A DNA stretch of 64,000 nt from Candidatus Delongbacteria bacterium (GCA_020634015.1 JACKCN010000005.1:124001-188000); one strand, 5' to 3'. Positions 54,277-63,965 are shown, counted from the stretch's first letter. Notes: a model not told the origin generated them from the letters alone. A program made the numbers and translations.

Positions 54277-54912
54277 ATGGCCGAATCGAAACTGTACTCC
54301 GGCAAATCGATCCAGGTCGAGTTCAATGCCCGCCGCTGCCTGCATGCCGGAGAGTGCGTGCGCACCCTGCCCGCCGTGTTCGACACGGCCCAGCGTCCCT
54401 GGATCATGCCCGACGAGGGCGGCGCGGCCGAGATCGAGCGTGCCGTGGCACTTTGCCCCACGGGCGCCCTCTCCTGCAGGCGCGTGGATGGCACCACCCC
54501 CGAGGAGTTCCCTCTGGGCAACCAGGTGGTCGTCTCCGCCAATGGCCCGCTCTACCTGCGGGGCCGGATCGAGCTGACGCGCCTGGACGGCACGGTGCAA
54601 CACATGAAGGCCGCCGCACTCTGCCGCTGTGGCAACAGCTCCAACCGGCCCTTCTGCGACGGCAGCCACCGCCGCGCCCCGTTCAAGGCCGAAGGCAGCC
54701 CCGGCTACCGCAGCCTGAGTCCCACTCCCGATTCGGGCCCGCTCAAGGTCAGTTTCCGCGAACATGGCCCGATCCTGCTCTCGGGACATTGGATCCTGCG
54801 TCACACGAGCGAGCCCGAAACCTGCACGGGCGGAGCCCTCTGCCGCTGCGGCGCCTCGTCCCGCAAGCCCCACTGCGACGGAAGCCACCGCCAGGCCGGC
54901 TTCCAGGATTGA
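54277..54912 (+). CDS. Fer4-like plus double CDGSH iron-sulfur protein
   Basis: A 211-residue protein with GGGAGAA before the ATG. Residues ~10-75 are a divergent single-cluster ferredoxin-like domain (Fer4_19 type): RRCLHAGECVRTLP and ALCPTGALSCRR. Two CDGSH domains follow, CRCGNSSNRPFCDGSH (~116-131) and CRCGASSRKPHCDGSH (~190-205), each with the three-Cys one-His set for a 2Fe-2S cluster. It has no signal peptide and is cytosolic. Electron transfer or redox sensing is inferred. Similar fusions exist in other bacteria. Confidence 0.9.
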   Translation: MAESKLYSGKSIQVEFNARRCLHAGECVRTLPAVFDTAQRPWIMPDEGGAAEIERAVALCPTGALSCRRVDGTTPEEFPLGNQVVVSANGPLYLRGRIELTRLDGTVQHMKAAALCRCGNSSNRPFCDGSHRRAPFKAEGSPGYRSLSPTPDSGPLKVSFREHGPILLSGHWILRHTSEPETCTGGALCRCGASSRKPHCDGSHRQAGFQD

Positions 54913-55386
54913 GTTGTGGGAATCGGGTGACACACAAAACTCGTCATTCCCGCGCATGCGGGAACCTCGAGAATTGCACCGCACACCCTCTTCCTGTCGG
55001 TTACCCCCCCCAGCCGCCCGTGGAGTCCCCACGGAACCCGGATTGCGCCGGAGCAACTCCAGTCGTGTGACGGATATTGAGACTTCATCCGGGCTACGGC
55101 TCTGATTGATGCTTCCCGCCCAGCCGCCCGTGGATTCCCCACGGGCTAGTTATGTATGACGCCCCATTCGGGGCTTGGCAGGCAGCGATCGTGTGCCAAG
55201 GCGAAGCCATGTTCCCTTCCCTCGCGCAGCGGGGGAAGGCACGCCGCAGGCGTGATGGGATGGGGGCCTTTCGTCGCAGAAAGGACCAACGATGTCTTGC
55301 CCCGCAAGAACGCCACGATCCGCCCCATGAGTGGAAACGCCCCGCGTGAGCAGCGGGGCGTTCCGGATCTCCCTGAATGTGTCGCA
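54913..55386. repeat. Repeat-rich spacer
   Basis: There is no gene here. It contains a REP-like 29-mer (54943-54971), one copy of an acccggattgcgccgga ... cttcatccgggctacgg element (about 55035-55102), and a ~160-bp element (about 55125-55285: ccgtggattccccacgggct, cccattcggggctt, gcgcagcgggggaaggc, gggggcctttc) that recurs almost intact at about 60425-60570. Both copies of the long element lie just downstream (3') of a surface-protein gene on the minus strand. Confidence 0.85.
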
Positions 55387-58300
55387 TCACCTCAGCAGCA
55401 CGATCTTCCTGGCGTCACTGAACCCATCGCCCTCCAGATTCAGCAGGTACACACCGCTGGCCAGATCGGAAGCGTCCAGCGTGAGCTGCAGCGTGCCGGG
55501 TGTCTGGCTGCCATTCAGCAGCGTGCGCACCAATTGCCCCTGCAGGTTGAAGAGGCGCAGACGGAAGGGACGCGTATCTGGCACACGGATCTCCACCGTG
55601 GTCGTGGGATTGAATGGGTTCGGCCAGACCTGGCCCAGAGAGAAGCTGGCAGGCAGAACCGGTTCCGGTGACACGGTCACATCACCCACGAACAGGTTCA
55701 CGGGAACATGGAATGTCTGCTCGGCGCTTGTCAGCAGAATGCGTGCAGCATACGGACCTTCAGGCATCAGATGGCCCAGTGGGGTGTTGCTTGCGGTCAC
55801 GGGAATGGCCAGGCTCTGCTGTGGACCCAGCATGCCGCTGTAGTTGGCCATTTCGAGCCAGAAGCGCGGTGTGATCCGGATCGCGTACTCATTGCGTGCG
55901 CGAAGTCTGTGACGAATCGCGAAACCCTCCTCGGGGCCGGGCCCCTGAAGACCCAGTGTGCCATGGCGGCTGGACAGGAGATTGTCGTGCATGTCGCCAT
56001 ACTGCAGCGTGATGAGTCCGCTGGATTCCAGGATGATCTGGAACGTGAACGGCCCGCCATGGGTGCCGAATTGACTTGGCGCTTCCACCCAGCTCACCAC
56101 CAGACTGTCGGCACTCTGTCGACGGAAGACATGTCCTGCCAGATCGTTGTCCCGCAGCAGATCCTCCCACCAGCCACAGATGGAACTGGCCGGTGCCTGA
56201 GCGCTGGGCAGGCCGGGCTCATTGTCCGGATGCGCCGTACTGTCGCTGAAACTGAGATAGCCATCGGGACTGATGAACACCGTACTGAAACTCTGGCCGT
56301 AGAACGGAAAATCGAAGCCCATCGCGAAGGGACCCGCCACCTGATCGTGCTGGGCGAAGACCACCGGGAGCGCGTCCTCGTCGGGTGCCAGCCAGTGGAC
56401 CATGGGGCCATCGGGTTCGTCGCTGTCGATCCAGGTGTATCCGGACGCATCGGGGCCACCTGCTTCGCGGGGAACCTCCAGTGGCGGCATATCCGTGGCA
56501 GTGGGCGGCCAGTCGCCCACCAGGATGATGCGTGTGTTCCAGGCAGCCATGCCGCTGCCCGTGTTCGTCAGATGAAGAGAATCCGTCGCGACGGTGGCCT
56601 GAGTATCACTCATGTGAAAATTCATCGAGCCGGGAAACACTTCCAGCATTGCGCCGGAAAGATCCTGCTGCCGTGTGCTGAAGCGGATGGCGCGGGTTCC
56701 GTTGATCGTGGTGGCCGTTGGGTCCCACAGCGAGTAGTTGCTGAGGGTCAGGCCGCGGGTGCCCGTGTGATCTTCCAGCCCGATGGTGCAATAGGGAAAG
56801 TCCTCGGAGTGATTCTGGTCATTGCGGAACTCGCGGTACTGGTAGATGAACTCCGCATCGCCGCTGGGAGTCTGATGTACCGCAGGATCCAGCAGCAACA
56901 GCTGGAAGGTGTTGGGCCCTCCGCTGGAATTGCCCCGTACGCCATACCATTCCACGACGAAGATGTGCAGGTCTTCCAGATACTCCACACACACCTGCCC
57001 CTCAGCAGGAATCAGGTGGTCGTCCCACATCACCGCCAGCATGGGCTGCGGACCCATGGGGCCCGGCATGAGGTGATTGCGCAGATCCGTTTCCAGATTC
57101 GAGTTCGGTCCGAAGCTGACGAAGCCGTTGGAGCACACTCCCATTTCGTCATAGCTCTCGCCGTACAGCGTGAAGGCGAAGGGCAGGGTCACCATCACCG
57201 CATCGTCCTGCTGATTGGCGTTGTCCGTCAGATCCAGCACGGTGCCAGTCCCACCCGCCATCGGGGCGATTTCAAGCCAGGCGTAGTCCAGCGCCATGGG
57301 GCCGGAGTCCCCATCTTCCCAGGCGTAGTACCCGTACTCGTCCGGTCCTGTAGGGTCACTCACCAGGCCTGCGCCCGAGCGCACGGGAACCAGGAACTGT
57401 CCCTGCACTCCAAGGGGGCTGGTCCAGTTGATGGTCAGCGTGGCGATGCTTCCGGAAAAGGCCTGGTCCGACACGGTGATCGGCAGACTCAGTGCCGTGC
57501 TGCTGCTCTCCGCGGGAATGCTCAGTGTGACTGGAGTCGAGGGCGTAAAGAACCACGACTCTTCCGGAAAGCTGGCGCTGAGGCTGAGATCGTTCCCGTC
57601 CAGAGCGCCCGAGTTGAGGATCTCGAGCAGCAGCTGGCCCGTGCTGCCGGGCTGCAGCACCACGCCGCTCACATTGGGATTCAGCAATTCCAGCCGGGGC
57701 GTGCGAGTGTCCGCGAGCACACGGTGCGTCACACCGGCGCCGCCATCCCATTCCAGCGTCAGGTCCAGCCAGACGGGATCGTCGTCACTCACGTCATTGT
57801 CCAGAGTGAACTGCAGCGGCGTGAGCAACTGGGCACTCTGGCCGGAAAGTATCGTGGGCAGGGCAGCCGTACCCTGGCTGATGGTGCCGATACCAGGTGC
57901 CAGCGACAGGCTCAGTGTGGCACCGGTCATCGGGGTGGCCAGCGGATTGAGCACGCTCAGACTTAGACTCGTCAGGCTGCCGGGCAGTACCCAGGCATTG
58001 CCGCCACTCTGCCAGGTCAGGGCTTCCAGGCTGGGCGTCATGTTCGCTGGCGTCAACGAATGGTTCTGCATCACGGGCACACAGTCGTCATGACTGGCGG
58101 TGATCCAGAGAGGGTCGCTTTCGAGCAGCGCGGGCAATGTGAGGACGACCCGTCCATCGGGGCCGGTCAGCCCCAGCACCTGCATGCCACTGGGCTGGCT
58201 GGCACAGACGACCGCACCCTCCACGGGCTGGTTTTCAGCTGTGATGATGCGCAGCGCCACCCGGGTGTCCCCCGCGGAAATGCTTGCGGGTGCCTCGGCG

Positions 58301-60033
58301 ATCTGCAACACCGAAGGCTCGCCCACCCAGACATTCATGCCGGGATCACCCATCAGATTGGTCCAGCGGCCGTAGTTGGTGATGGCCTGGTCACCGGGTG
58401 GCAATGTGCGAAACAGCTCGAGCTTGCCGCGGAACATGGCCGTGCCAACCTGGCGAATGTCCAGGTCCAGCAAGGCATACCAGAACCCACCACAGACCAG
58501 ATTGGCATGGTGGGTGTGGATGTTGGAAGTACAGAGGCCCATGGCGGCCACACCACCTCCCGGAGTGATGGGTGTGCCCGCCCGCAGGAAAGCCTCCGCG
58601 AAGCAGGGGTCGGAACCCGAGACGAAATTGCCCGTCGCTTCGCTGAAAATCACTGTGACCGGTGTTCGCGGTCCCTGCGCCAGATTCAGGATCTGTGCCG
58701 TGTTGAGCCCTTCCATGCCGATCCAGCCGCGGTAATTGTGAAAGCTGGTTCCCGCTTCGTACCAGCCCGGTACCCAGGTCGCGCTGCTGGCGCAGAACGC
58801 GGTGTCGATCTGGGTGTAGCCGTGATCCTCCGCCAGACGGATTGCCGCCCCGCGGCTCAATTGCGGCATGCTTTCGTCGCAGTTGTAGGAACTGGTGATG
58901 AAGGATGCCCGGTGCAGCCAGTCGGGATTCTCGAGATCGGGACTCAACTCGTAAGCCAGAATCTTGTTGAAGATGGTGCTCAGGTGGTCCGCGGTGCGGG
59001 CGCTGATGCGACCCACCACCAGATCGGCCAGCGCATCGTCGCCCGCGATGGTCGCGTAATACTGATCATATTGACCGGTATGGGTGGGGGTCATGAAACT
59101 GCCGCCGTCCGCATCGCCCACCAGCATCACGTAATCGGGCGGGTTGTCGCCACTGAACTCGGTGATCACCGCCTCGTGGATGGCTTCCTTGGCCCAGGCG
59201 ATGTCGTCGTCGGTGATCACCTGCATGCGGTGCCCCTTGCGAAACTTCCACTCCAGCCAGTCCTGGAAGCTTTCATTGCCCAGAGCGTTGGCAGGGGTGA
59301 ACACCAGATAGTTTAGCGGGTGCTGCGCCGTGTGCCATGCGATGTCACGCAGCGCACCTTCCGCATCGGGAGCTGAGATGAGCTCGTCCCCGACCAGGTT
59401 CTCCATCAGCGGACTGAAGGGCATGGGAGCCGTGATCTGATTCACGGAGTTCTCGCCGGCGAAGTCCAGCGACAGTTCGAGGCTAGCCAGTTCTTCAAGC
59501 TCGGCGCTGACCGGGTTCCAGCGCAATGGCGCAATGCTCACCTGCACCACGCGCCGGTCCCGCAGGATCATCGGATCGCTGAGTGACACGGCCTGCGACG
59601 GCCACCAGGCATCGCTGCCGTAGATCTGCGCATTCTCCACCCAGGGCAGCGGCAGGTCGGCTTCCGTGTGCAGGCGTTCCTGCAGGGGTCGCACCCGGAC
59701 CGTCCCCAGTGGCTGCCAGTGCTGGGCCAGAATCCTCAGGCTGACCCCGGCACGATCCGGAATACGCACAAGCCGGTTCACCAGGGGCAGATCGGGAGCG
59801 CCCACCTCGTACAGCAGACCTTCGTGCTCGATGCGAAGAATCTGCTGGTCCTCGAGGGTCTCGCTCCGTGGTGGGGGAAACTCCATGCTCAGCCGGACAC
59901 CCGCGCCCGCCTCAGCCCATTGAGCGTGGGTCGTGACCTGCGGTGTCTGGCTGGCGTTTCCGGCCGCTGCAAGACACAGTAGTGCGGCAAGCAGCTCGAA
60001 CCACGGCACGCAATGTCGATTTGATTGTTCCAT
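55387..60033 (-). CDS. Secreted gingipain-like (C25) protein with PNPFNP sorting tail, probably non-catalytic
   Basis: A 1548-residue exported protein. The start is ATG 60033 with a signal peptide (CVPWFELLAALLCLAAAGNA); the frame further upstream is repeat DNA. A propeptide-like beta region is followed by a C25-type domain (residues ~245-575): DYVMLVGDADGGSFMTP, HNYRGWIGMEGLN, SEATGNFVSGSDPCFAEAFL, GGGVAAMGLCTS. The positions expected for the catalytic His (GHG) and Cys (CVNG) read GWI and EATG, so activity is doubtful. Then come Ig-like domains, two divergent copies of the ~200-residue GYRIFD-type domain (nt about 57340-56690 and 56455-55880) and a tail beginning VWPNPFNPTTTVEI. Surface attachment is inferred. 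Confidence 0.88.
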   Translation of the reverse strand: MEQSNRHCVPWFELLAALLCLAAAGNASQTPQVTTHAQWAEAGAGVRLSMEFPPPRSETLEDQQILRIEHEGLLYEVGAPDLPLVNRLVRIPDRAGVSLRILAQHWQPLGTVRVRPLQERLHTEADLPLPWVENAQIYGSDAWWPSQAVSLSDPMILRDRRVVQVSIAPLRWNPVSAELEELASLELSLDFAGENSVNQITAPMPFSPLMENLVGDELISAPDAEGALRDIAWHTAQHPLNYLVFTPANALGNESFQDWLEWKFRKGHRMQVITDDDIAWAKEAIHEAVITEFSGDNPPDYVMLVGDADGGSFMTPTHTGQYDQYYATIAGDDALADLVVGRISARTADHLSTIFNKILAYELSPDLENPDWLHRASFITSSYNCDESMPQLSRGAAIRLAEDHGYTQIDTAFCASSATWVPGWYEAGTSFHNYRGWIGMEGLNTAQILNLAQGPRTPVTVIFSEATGNFVSGSDPCFAEAFLRAGTPITPGGGVAAMGLCTSNIHTHHANLVCGGFWYALLDLDIRQVGTAMFRGKLELFRTLPPGDQAITNYGRWTNLMGDPGMNVWVGEPSVLQIAEAPASISAGDTRVALRIITAENQPVEGAVVCASQPSGMQVLGLTGPDGRVVLTLPALLESDPLWITASHDDCVPVMQNHSLTPANMTPSLEALTWQSGGNAWVLPGSLTSLSLSVLNPLATPMTGATLSLSLAPGIGTISQGTAALPTILSGQSAQLLTPLQFTLDNDVSDDDPVWLDLTLEWDGGAGVTHRVLADTRTPRLELLNPNVSGVVLQPGSTGQLLLEILNSGALDGNDLSLSASFPEESWFFTPSTPVTLSIPAESSSTALSLPITVSDQAFSGSIATLTINWTSPLGVQGQFLVPVRSGAGLVSDPTGPDEYGYYAWEDGDSGPMALDYAWLEIAPMAGGTGTVLDLTDNANQQDDAVMVTLPFAFTLYGESYDEMGVCSNGFVSFGPNSNLETDLRNHLMPGPMGPQPMLAVMWDDHLIPAEGQVCVEYLEDLHIFVVEWYGVRGNSSGGPNTFQLLLLDPAVHQTPSGDAEFIYQYREFRNDQNHSEDFPYCTIGLEDHTGTRGLTLSNYSLWDPTATTINGTRAIRFSTRQQDLSGAMLEVFPGSMNFHMSDTQATVATDSLHLTNTGSGMAAWNTRIILVGDWPPTATDMPPLEVPREAGGPDASGYTWIDSDEPDGPMVHWLAPDEDALPVVFAQHDQVAGPFAMGFDFPFYGQSFSTVFISPDGYLSFSDSTAHPDNEPGLPSAQAPASSICGWWEDLLRDNDLAGHVFRRQSADSLVVSWVEAPSQFGTHGGPFTFQIILESSGLITLQYGDMHDNLLSSRHGTLGLQGPGPEEGFAIRHRLRARNEYAIRITPRFWLEMANYSGMLGPQQSLAIPVTASNTPLGHLMPEGPYAARILLTSAEQTFHVPVNLFVGDVTVSPEPVLPASFSLGQVWPNPFNPTTTVEIRVPDTRPFRLRLFNLQGQLVRTLLNGSQTPGTLQLTLDASDLASGVYLLNLEGDGFSDARKIVLLR

Positions 60034-60600
60034 CGGGGATGGCCCTTCCTGGCTGCGGCGCCCGGAACACGCCTGGGTGAGATGCAGGAAACTCTTGGCT
60101 GGCCCTGGGAAGGGCTTGGAAACAGGGCTGGAATGCGTCCGGCCCGTGCGAATATCTGAAGTGCATGATGGGTCGACACCATCAGGCCATGGTTGATCCG
60201 CGTCCGCCCGTGGATTCCCCACGGAACCCGGATTGCGCCGGAACGATGCCCGTGGAGTCACGGATGCGGTGGCTTCATCCGGGCTACGGCGCTGAGTGAC
60301 GCTCTTCCACACCCGCCCGTGTATTCCCCACGGAACCCGGATTGCGCAGGATCGATTCCGGTGGGGTCACGGATACAGTGGCTTCATCCGGGCTACGGCG
60401 CTGAGTGACGCTCCCCCACACGCGCCCGTGGATTCCCCACGGGCTACGTATGCATGATGCCCCATTCGGGGCTTGACAGGCAGCGATCCTGTACCGAGGC
60501 GAAGCCATGATCCCTTTCCTTGCGCAGCGGGGGAAGGCCTGCCGAAGGCAGGGGGGATGGGGGCCTTTCATGGTCTGCAGCGTCGACACGATCTGTCTCC
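60034..60600. repeat. Repeat-rich spacer between two surface-protein genes
   Basis: There is no gene here. Two near-identical ~110-bp units (about 60205-60310 and 60315-60420) carry gaacccggattgcg ... gcttcatccgggctacggcg and gagtgacgct. They are followed by the ~150-bp element also found at about 55125-55285. The promoter of the C25-like gene must lie near 60040-60200. Confidence 0.85.
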
Positions 60601-63045
60601 TCACCTCAGCAGCACGATCTTCCTTGCGTCGCGAAAGCCGTTTCCTTCCAGGCTGAGAAAGTACACGCCGCTGGCCAGATCGGAGCCGTACAGCGCGATC
60701 CGGAGCGTGCCGGGAGTCTGGCTTCCCGAGAGCAGGGTCCTGACGCGCTGGCCCTGCAGATTGTAGACATGCAGGCTGAAGGGCCGTGCGTCGGGCACGA
60801 TCAGTTCGATGGTGGTCATGGGGTTGAAGGGATTGGGGAACGCCGGCCTCAGTTCGAAGCCGATCGGGTGTGCCCGGGGTTCCTTGAGCGGCGCACGCAC
60901 GGCCACCAGGTGATCCAGTGTGCCCGCACGGGGACCACCGGTGTAGCCGATGTCGTTGCGCAGCCCCCCCTGGCTGGGCCAGAGGGCGACACCGGGGTTG
61001 TCGGGGTCTTCCAGATCATCGAAGGCCATGCTGGAATCACCGGAATCAATGCACACGGAAGTTCTTGCCAGAAATGGGTAGCCAAGCTCTGGGTCGAACC
61101 CAGGATCCATTCCGATGATGTTGCCTTCCCCAGCGGTTGGCGCTACTGGGAGGGAGCACGACAGGAACTCGATGGGCTGATCGTTGGGGATGATGCCCCA
61201 GTGAGCCTCCAGGTGCTGGAAGGAATTGTTCGCAATCAGGCTGTTGCGCACGATGCTCTGTGGATAGTCCGCGATGTCCCCAACCAGCAGATTCCGCACG
61301 CCGCTGTTAGTGATGGTCAGGTTCCGCACTTCTGTTTGCTGCGGACTGTCGTAACTGGAATAGAACACGACGGCTGCCTGGTGGCTGGGCAGCCATGTGT
61401 TCGCGAAATCCCTTGCTTGAACACTGTCGATCAAGACATTCTCCACCAATCCGATGTCACTGTCCAGCCAGAGTCCATAGCGGTGCGGGCCTCTGATGAC
61501 ACAGTTCCGGACTTCTGACCGAGAGTGCCCGAAGATCTGCAGGCATCCTTCGTCGTTGTCGGTGAAGGAACAGTTTTCCACCAGCAGTCTGGTGCGCCAG
61601 GGGATGTTTTCGATTCCGCCTTCGATCCGGACTGTGGAACCCAAAGAAAACGATTGGTTTGTTTCTGGGATGACAGCCGACAGCCTGTTGTCATGAAAGA
61701 TGCAATTGTGCACGATGGCCTGCCGCGTATCACCAAGCAGCAAGTACAATGCGCGACCTTCGTGGTTCGGGCCAAAATCGTCTGGCCCAAAATCCGCGAC
61801 GATGGCCCAGTAGTTAGCGTGGTCAATCACGACGTTGTGGCTGACTTCAACACTCTCGATTGTCAGGGTATCCAATCCATCATGGTGCACGTACAGTGCA
61901 GCCCCTGAATGCATATTCCAGAAGTCCAACGAGTCCAGAGGCGTGGGCATCTCCGAGACATTGCCCGTAATTTTGCTGCTCAGAAGGTTGCAGTTCTTGA
62001 TGCTGGCGATGCGGCCACCCAGCAGATTGCCGGGCTGGTTTGGCCCCCCCGCGTGATTCCCTTCCACAAGCAGATGCTCGATCGTACCCGTGTAGATGTT
62101 GGCAAGTTCATCCCGCGGGCATTCCAGCTCGACGACGTCGTACCCTGCCGTCGAGTTGCCGATGACGCGGACGCTGTCAATGTGAACACCCTGACCGTGA
62201 ATCTGCAGCATGCTGACAGGCCCGTTGCCGGTGTAGAGATTGTCGTGAAAGTGGACATTCTTCACGGTACCGCGACCTATCCCAAGTTGCAGGTTTGGGG
62301 GATAACTACTTATCAAGTTCTGTGCTTCAAAGCCATCGATGAAATTGTACGCTCTTCCGCCAAAATCAGTGGCAAAGACCGGTGTTTGGTAGCCATGGAC
62401 AAGTACATCGTTGACCCATGCCGAGTCCGTCGAAATGAACGATCCAGCACTTCCATTGTCACCGGTTCCATCACACACAAGCGAGTCTACTTGAAGACTC
62501 AGATCAAGATCAACACGGACGTTTCTATCTGTGCCAGCCGCACCATTCTTGATCAGGATGTTGCGCATCTTCAATCGTTTGAATGCTGCACGCAATCGCA
62601 ACACAGGGGCCGAGGCTGAGGGACCGCCACCAGAAACAGTATGTCCTCTGAATATGATGTGTGCCAACTCCAGACAGGATTCTTCCATTCCGAAGATTCC
62701 ACCGGCCATGTCGGTGCCGGCACCATTCTGGACAACTAGGCCATCCAGCCGAATCCATTCCTGATCCGTGTCCGGAATCACCAGACAGGTCCCGTTGTGG
62801 CCGCCATCCAGGATCGTCTCCAGCCAGTCTGCGGAATCCCTTGTGGCCGGGTAGTGGCTCATCAGGGTGATGCCATGGCCGGGGGCGGTCAGGTGTTCGA
62901 AGTACGTCCCGCGCTCGACGAGCACGGTGTCACCGGAGGTGCTGGCGTCAAAGGCGGACTGGATGGTGGGTTGGTCGCCGGGCACGCCGATGATCGCGGC
63001 ATCAGCGGAAGTGGCAAGCAGCAGGCACAGTATGATTCGAAGCAT
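60601..63045 (-). CDS. Secreted right-handed beta-helix protein with PNPFNP sorting tail
   Basis: An 814-residue exported protein. The start is ATG 63045 with GAGAGG upstream and a short signal peptide (MLRIILCLLLATSADA). The pattern IIGVPGDQPTIQSAFDASTS ... GDTVLVERGTYFEHL is the classical start of pectate-lyase-like beta-helix proteins, followed by many NxxFxxN-type rungs (NCSFTDND, NCIFHDNRL, NVLIDSVQ, NSLIANNS). The tail begins AFPNPFNPMTTIEL and ends GVYFLSLEGNGFRDARKIVL, nearly the same as in the gene at 55387. Base composition is more AT-rich than its neighbours, suggesting faster change or transfer. Function unknown; surface display inferred. Confidence 0.88.
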   Translation of the reverse strand: MLRIILCLLLATSADAAIIGVPGDQPTIQSAFDASTSGDTVLVERGTYFEHLTAPGHGITLMSHYPATRDSADWLETILDGGHNGTCLVIPDTDQEWIRLDGLVVQNGAGTDMAGGIFGMEESCLELAHIIFRGHTVSGGGPSASAPVLRLRAAFKRLKMRNILIKNGAAGTDRNVRVDLDLSLQVDSLVCDGTGDNGSAGSFISTDSAWVNDVLVHGYQTPVFATDFGGRAYNFIDGFEAQNLISSYPPNLQLGIGRGTVKNVHFHDNLYTGNGPVSMLQIHGQGVHIDSVRVIGNSTAGYDVVELECPRDELANIYTGTIEHLLVEGNHAGGPNQPGNLLGGRIASIKNCNLLSSKITGNVSEMPTPLDSLDFWNMHSGAALYVHHDGLDTLTIESVEVSHNVVIDHANYWAIVADFGPDDFGPNHEGRALYLLLGDTRQAIVHNCIFHDNRLSAVIPETNQSFSLGSTVRIEGGIENIPWRTRLLVENCSFTDNDEGCLQIFGHSRSEVRNCVIRGPHRYGLWLDSDIGLVENVLIDSVQARDFANTWLPSHQAAVVFYSSYDSPQQTEVRNLTITNSGVRNLLVGDIADYPQSIVRNSLIANNSFQHLEAHWGIIPNDQPIEFLSCSLPVAPTAGEGNIIGMDPGFDPELGYPFLARTSVCIDSGDSSMAFDDLEDPDNPGVALWPSQGGLRNDIGYTGGPRAGTLDHLVAVRAPLKEPRAHPIGFELRPAFPNPFNPMTTIELIVPDARPFSLHVYNLQGQRVRTLLSGSQTPGTLRIALYGSDLASGVYFLSLEGNGFRDARKIVLLR

Positions 63046-63390
63046 GGGCGGCCTCTCGCGGGCGATGGCATCGGCCAAAGAAAATGGTGCGCCCAGTTTA
63101 GCGAAAGGTTGGCGGCGTGGGCAGGATTTTCGTCCAGCTGGCAGATTCCGTGCAGGAGACAGAAGCCGCCCGCAGGGCAAGATTCGTGCAGCCGCGGGGA
63201 GCATGCCCAAAGCGACGCTTTGGGGTGATTGCCCCACCCATGGACACGGTGCCCGGCCAATGGGTGGGGTGCCGGAGGTGCAGGAGGGATTGGTCGTGCT
63301 CCACCCAAAGCGTTGCTTTGGGCTGACGAAACAGTGCCCCTTCGGGGCGGATTTGCTGCGCCTGTCCCACCTGATTGGCCATCATCCCCG
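63046..63390. repeat. Spacer with REP-like palindromes
   Basis: There is no gene here. Two hairpins of one type, cccaaagcgacgctttggg (63206-63224) and cccaaagcgttgctttggg (63304-63322), flank complementary cccaccc/gggtggg segments. A 35-nt sequence at 63162-63196 recurs at 63966-64000 (32/35 identical), on the other side of the transposase gene. Confidence 0.85.
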
Positions 63391-63819
63391 TCAAATGGGC
63401 ATATCCAAAGAATCGAACCAAGCCAGTTCCTGTTCGGCGGTGGAGTTCCGATGGTGCTGTTCCTGATTGTCTATGTACCGTCGAACCTTGCACAAGTTCG
63501 TTGGTGACACAGAATAGGCCCCATAACCATGTTGCCATGCAAAGCAAGCCAGGTCGGCCGACTGGGACTTTACCCATCGAGATGAAGAGGTCTTGACCAG
63601 CATGACCAGGTCACACAGGGCCATTGTCTGCCCAAGACCGAACAGAATGTGCACATGGTCGGCTACCCCATTGATGCACAGTGGTTTGCAGTTTGATTTC
63701 TCGATGATGGAGTAGATGTATCCAAACAGCTTCTTGCGAAGTTCCTTGCGGATAAGCGGAGCCCTGTTCCTGGTTGAGAAAACGAGATGCACATAGTTAC
63801 GAACCTGAGACTGTCCCAT
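63391..63819 (-). CDS. IS200/REP-associated tyrosine transposase (Y1, HUH)
   Basis: A 142-residue protein. The HUH metal motif is GVADHVHILFGL (residues ~51-62) and the catalytic Tyr is in CKVRRYIDNQEQHH (~113). It starts YVHLVFSTRNRAPLI, typical of the Y1_Tnp family. The end (ELAWFDSLDMPI) is about a dozen residues shorter than relatives I recall, so it could be slightly truncated. Its DNA is more AT-rich than the window average. The absence of a tnpB partner and the palindromes around it suggest a REP-associated (RAYT) rather than a classical IS200 element. Confidence 0.88.
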   Translation of the reverse strand: MGQSQVRNYVHLVFSTRNRAPLIRKELRKKLFGYIYSIIEKSNCKPLCINGVADHVHILFGLGQTMALCDLVMLVKTSSSRWVKSQSADLACFAWQHGYGAYSVSPTNLCKVRRYIDNQEQHHRNSTAEQELAWFDSLDMPI

Positions 63820-63965
63820 TAAATGCGTCTTTCTCCATCAAGTGCAGCCGATTGCGTCCCGTGACACCAACTTGTGATATCTGTCCTATCCCCGATAAAG
63901 TTTTGGGTTCCAGAGAACCATTCATGAGCCAAAAACAACATGCTCCAATGTCAGGGGAATCAAAC

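Noticed and set aside
60034..60312. 93-residue upstream extension of the C25-like protein
   Set aside because: It is translated from intergenic repeats, whereas the internal ATG at 60033 starts a proper signal peptide.
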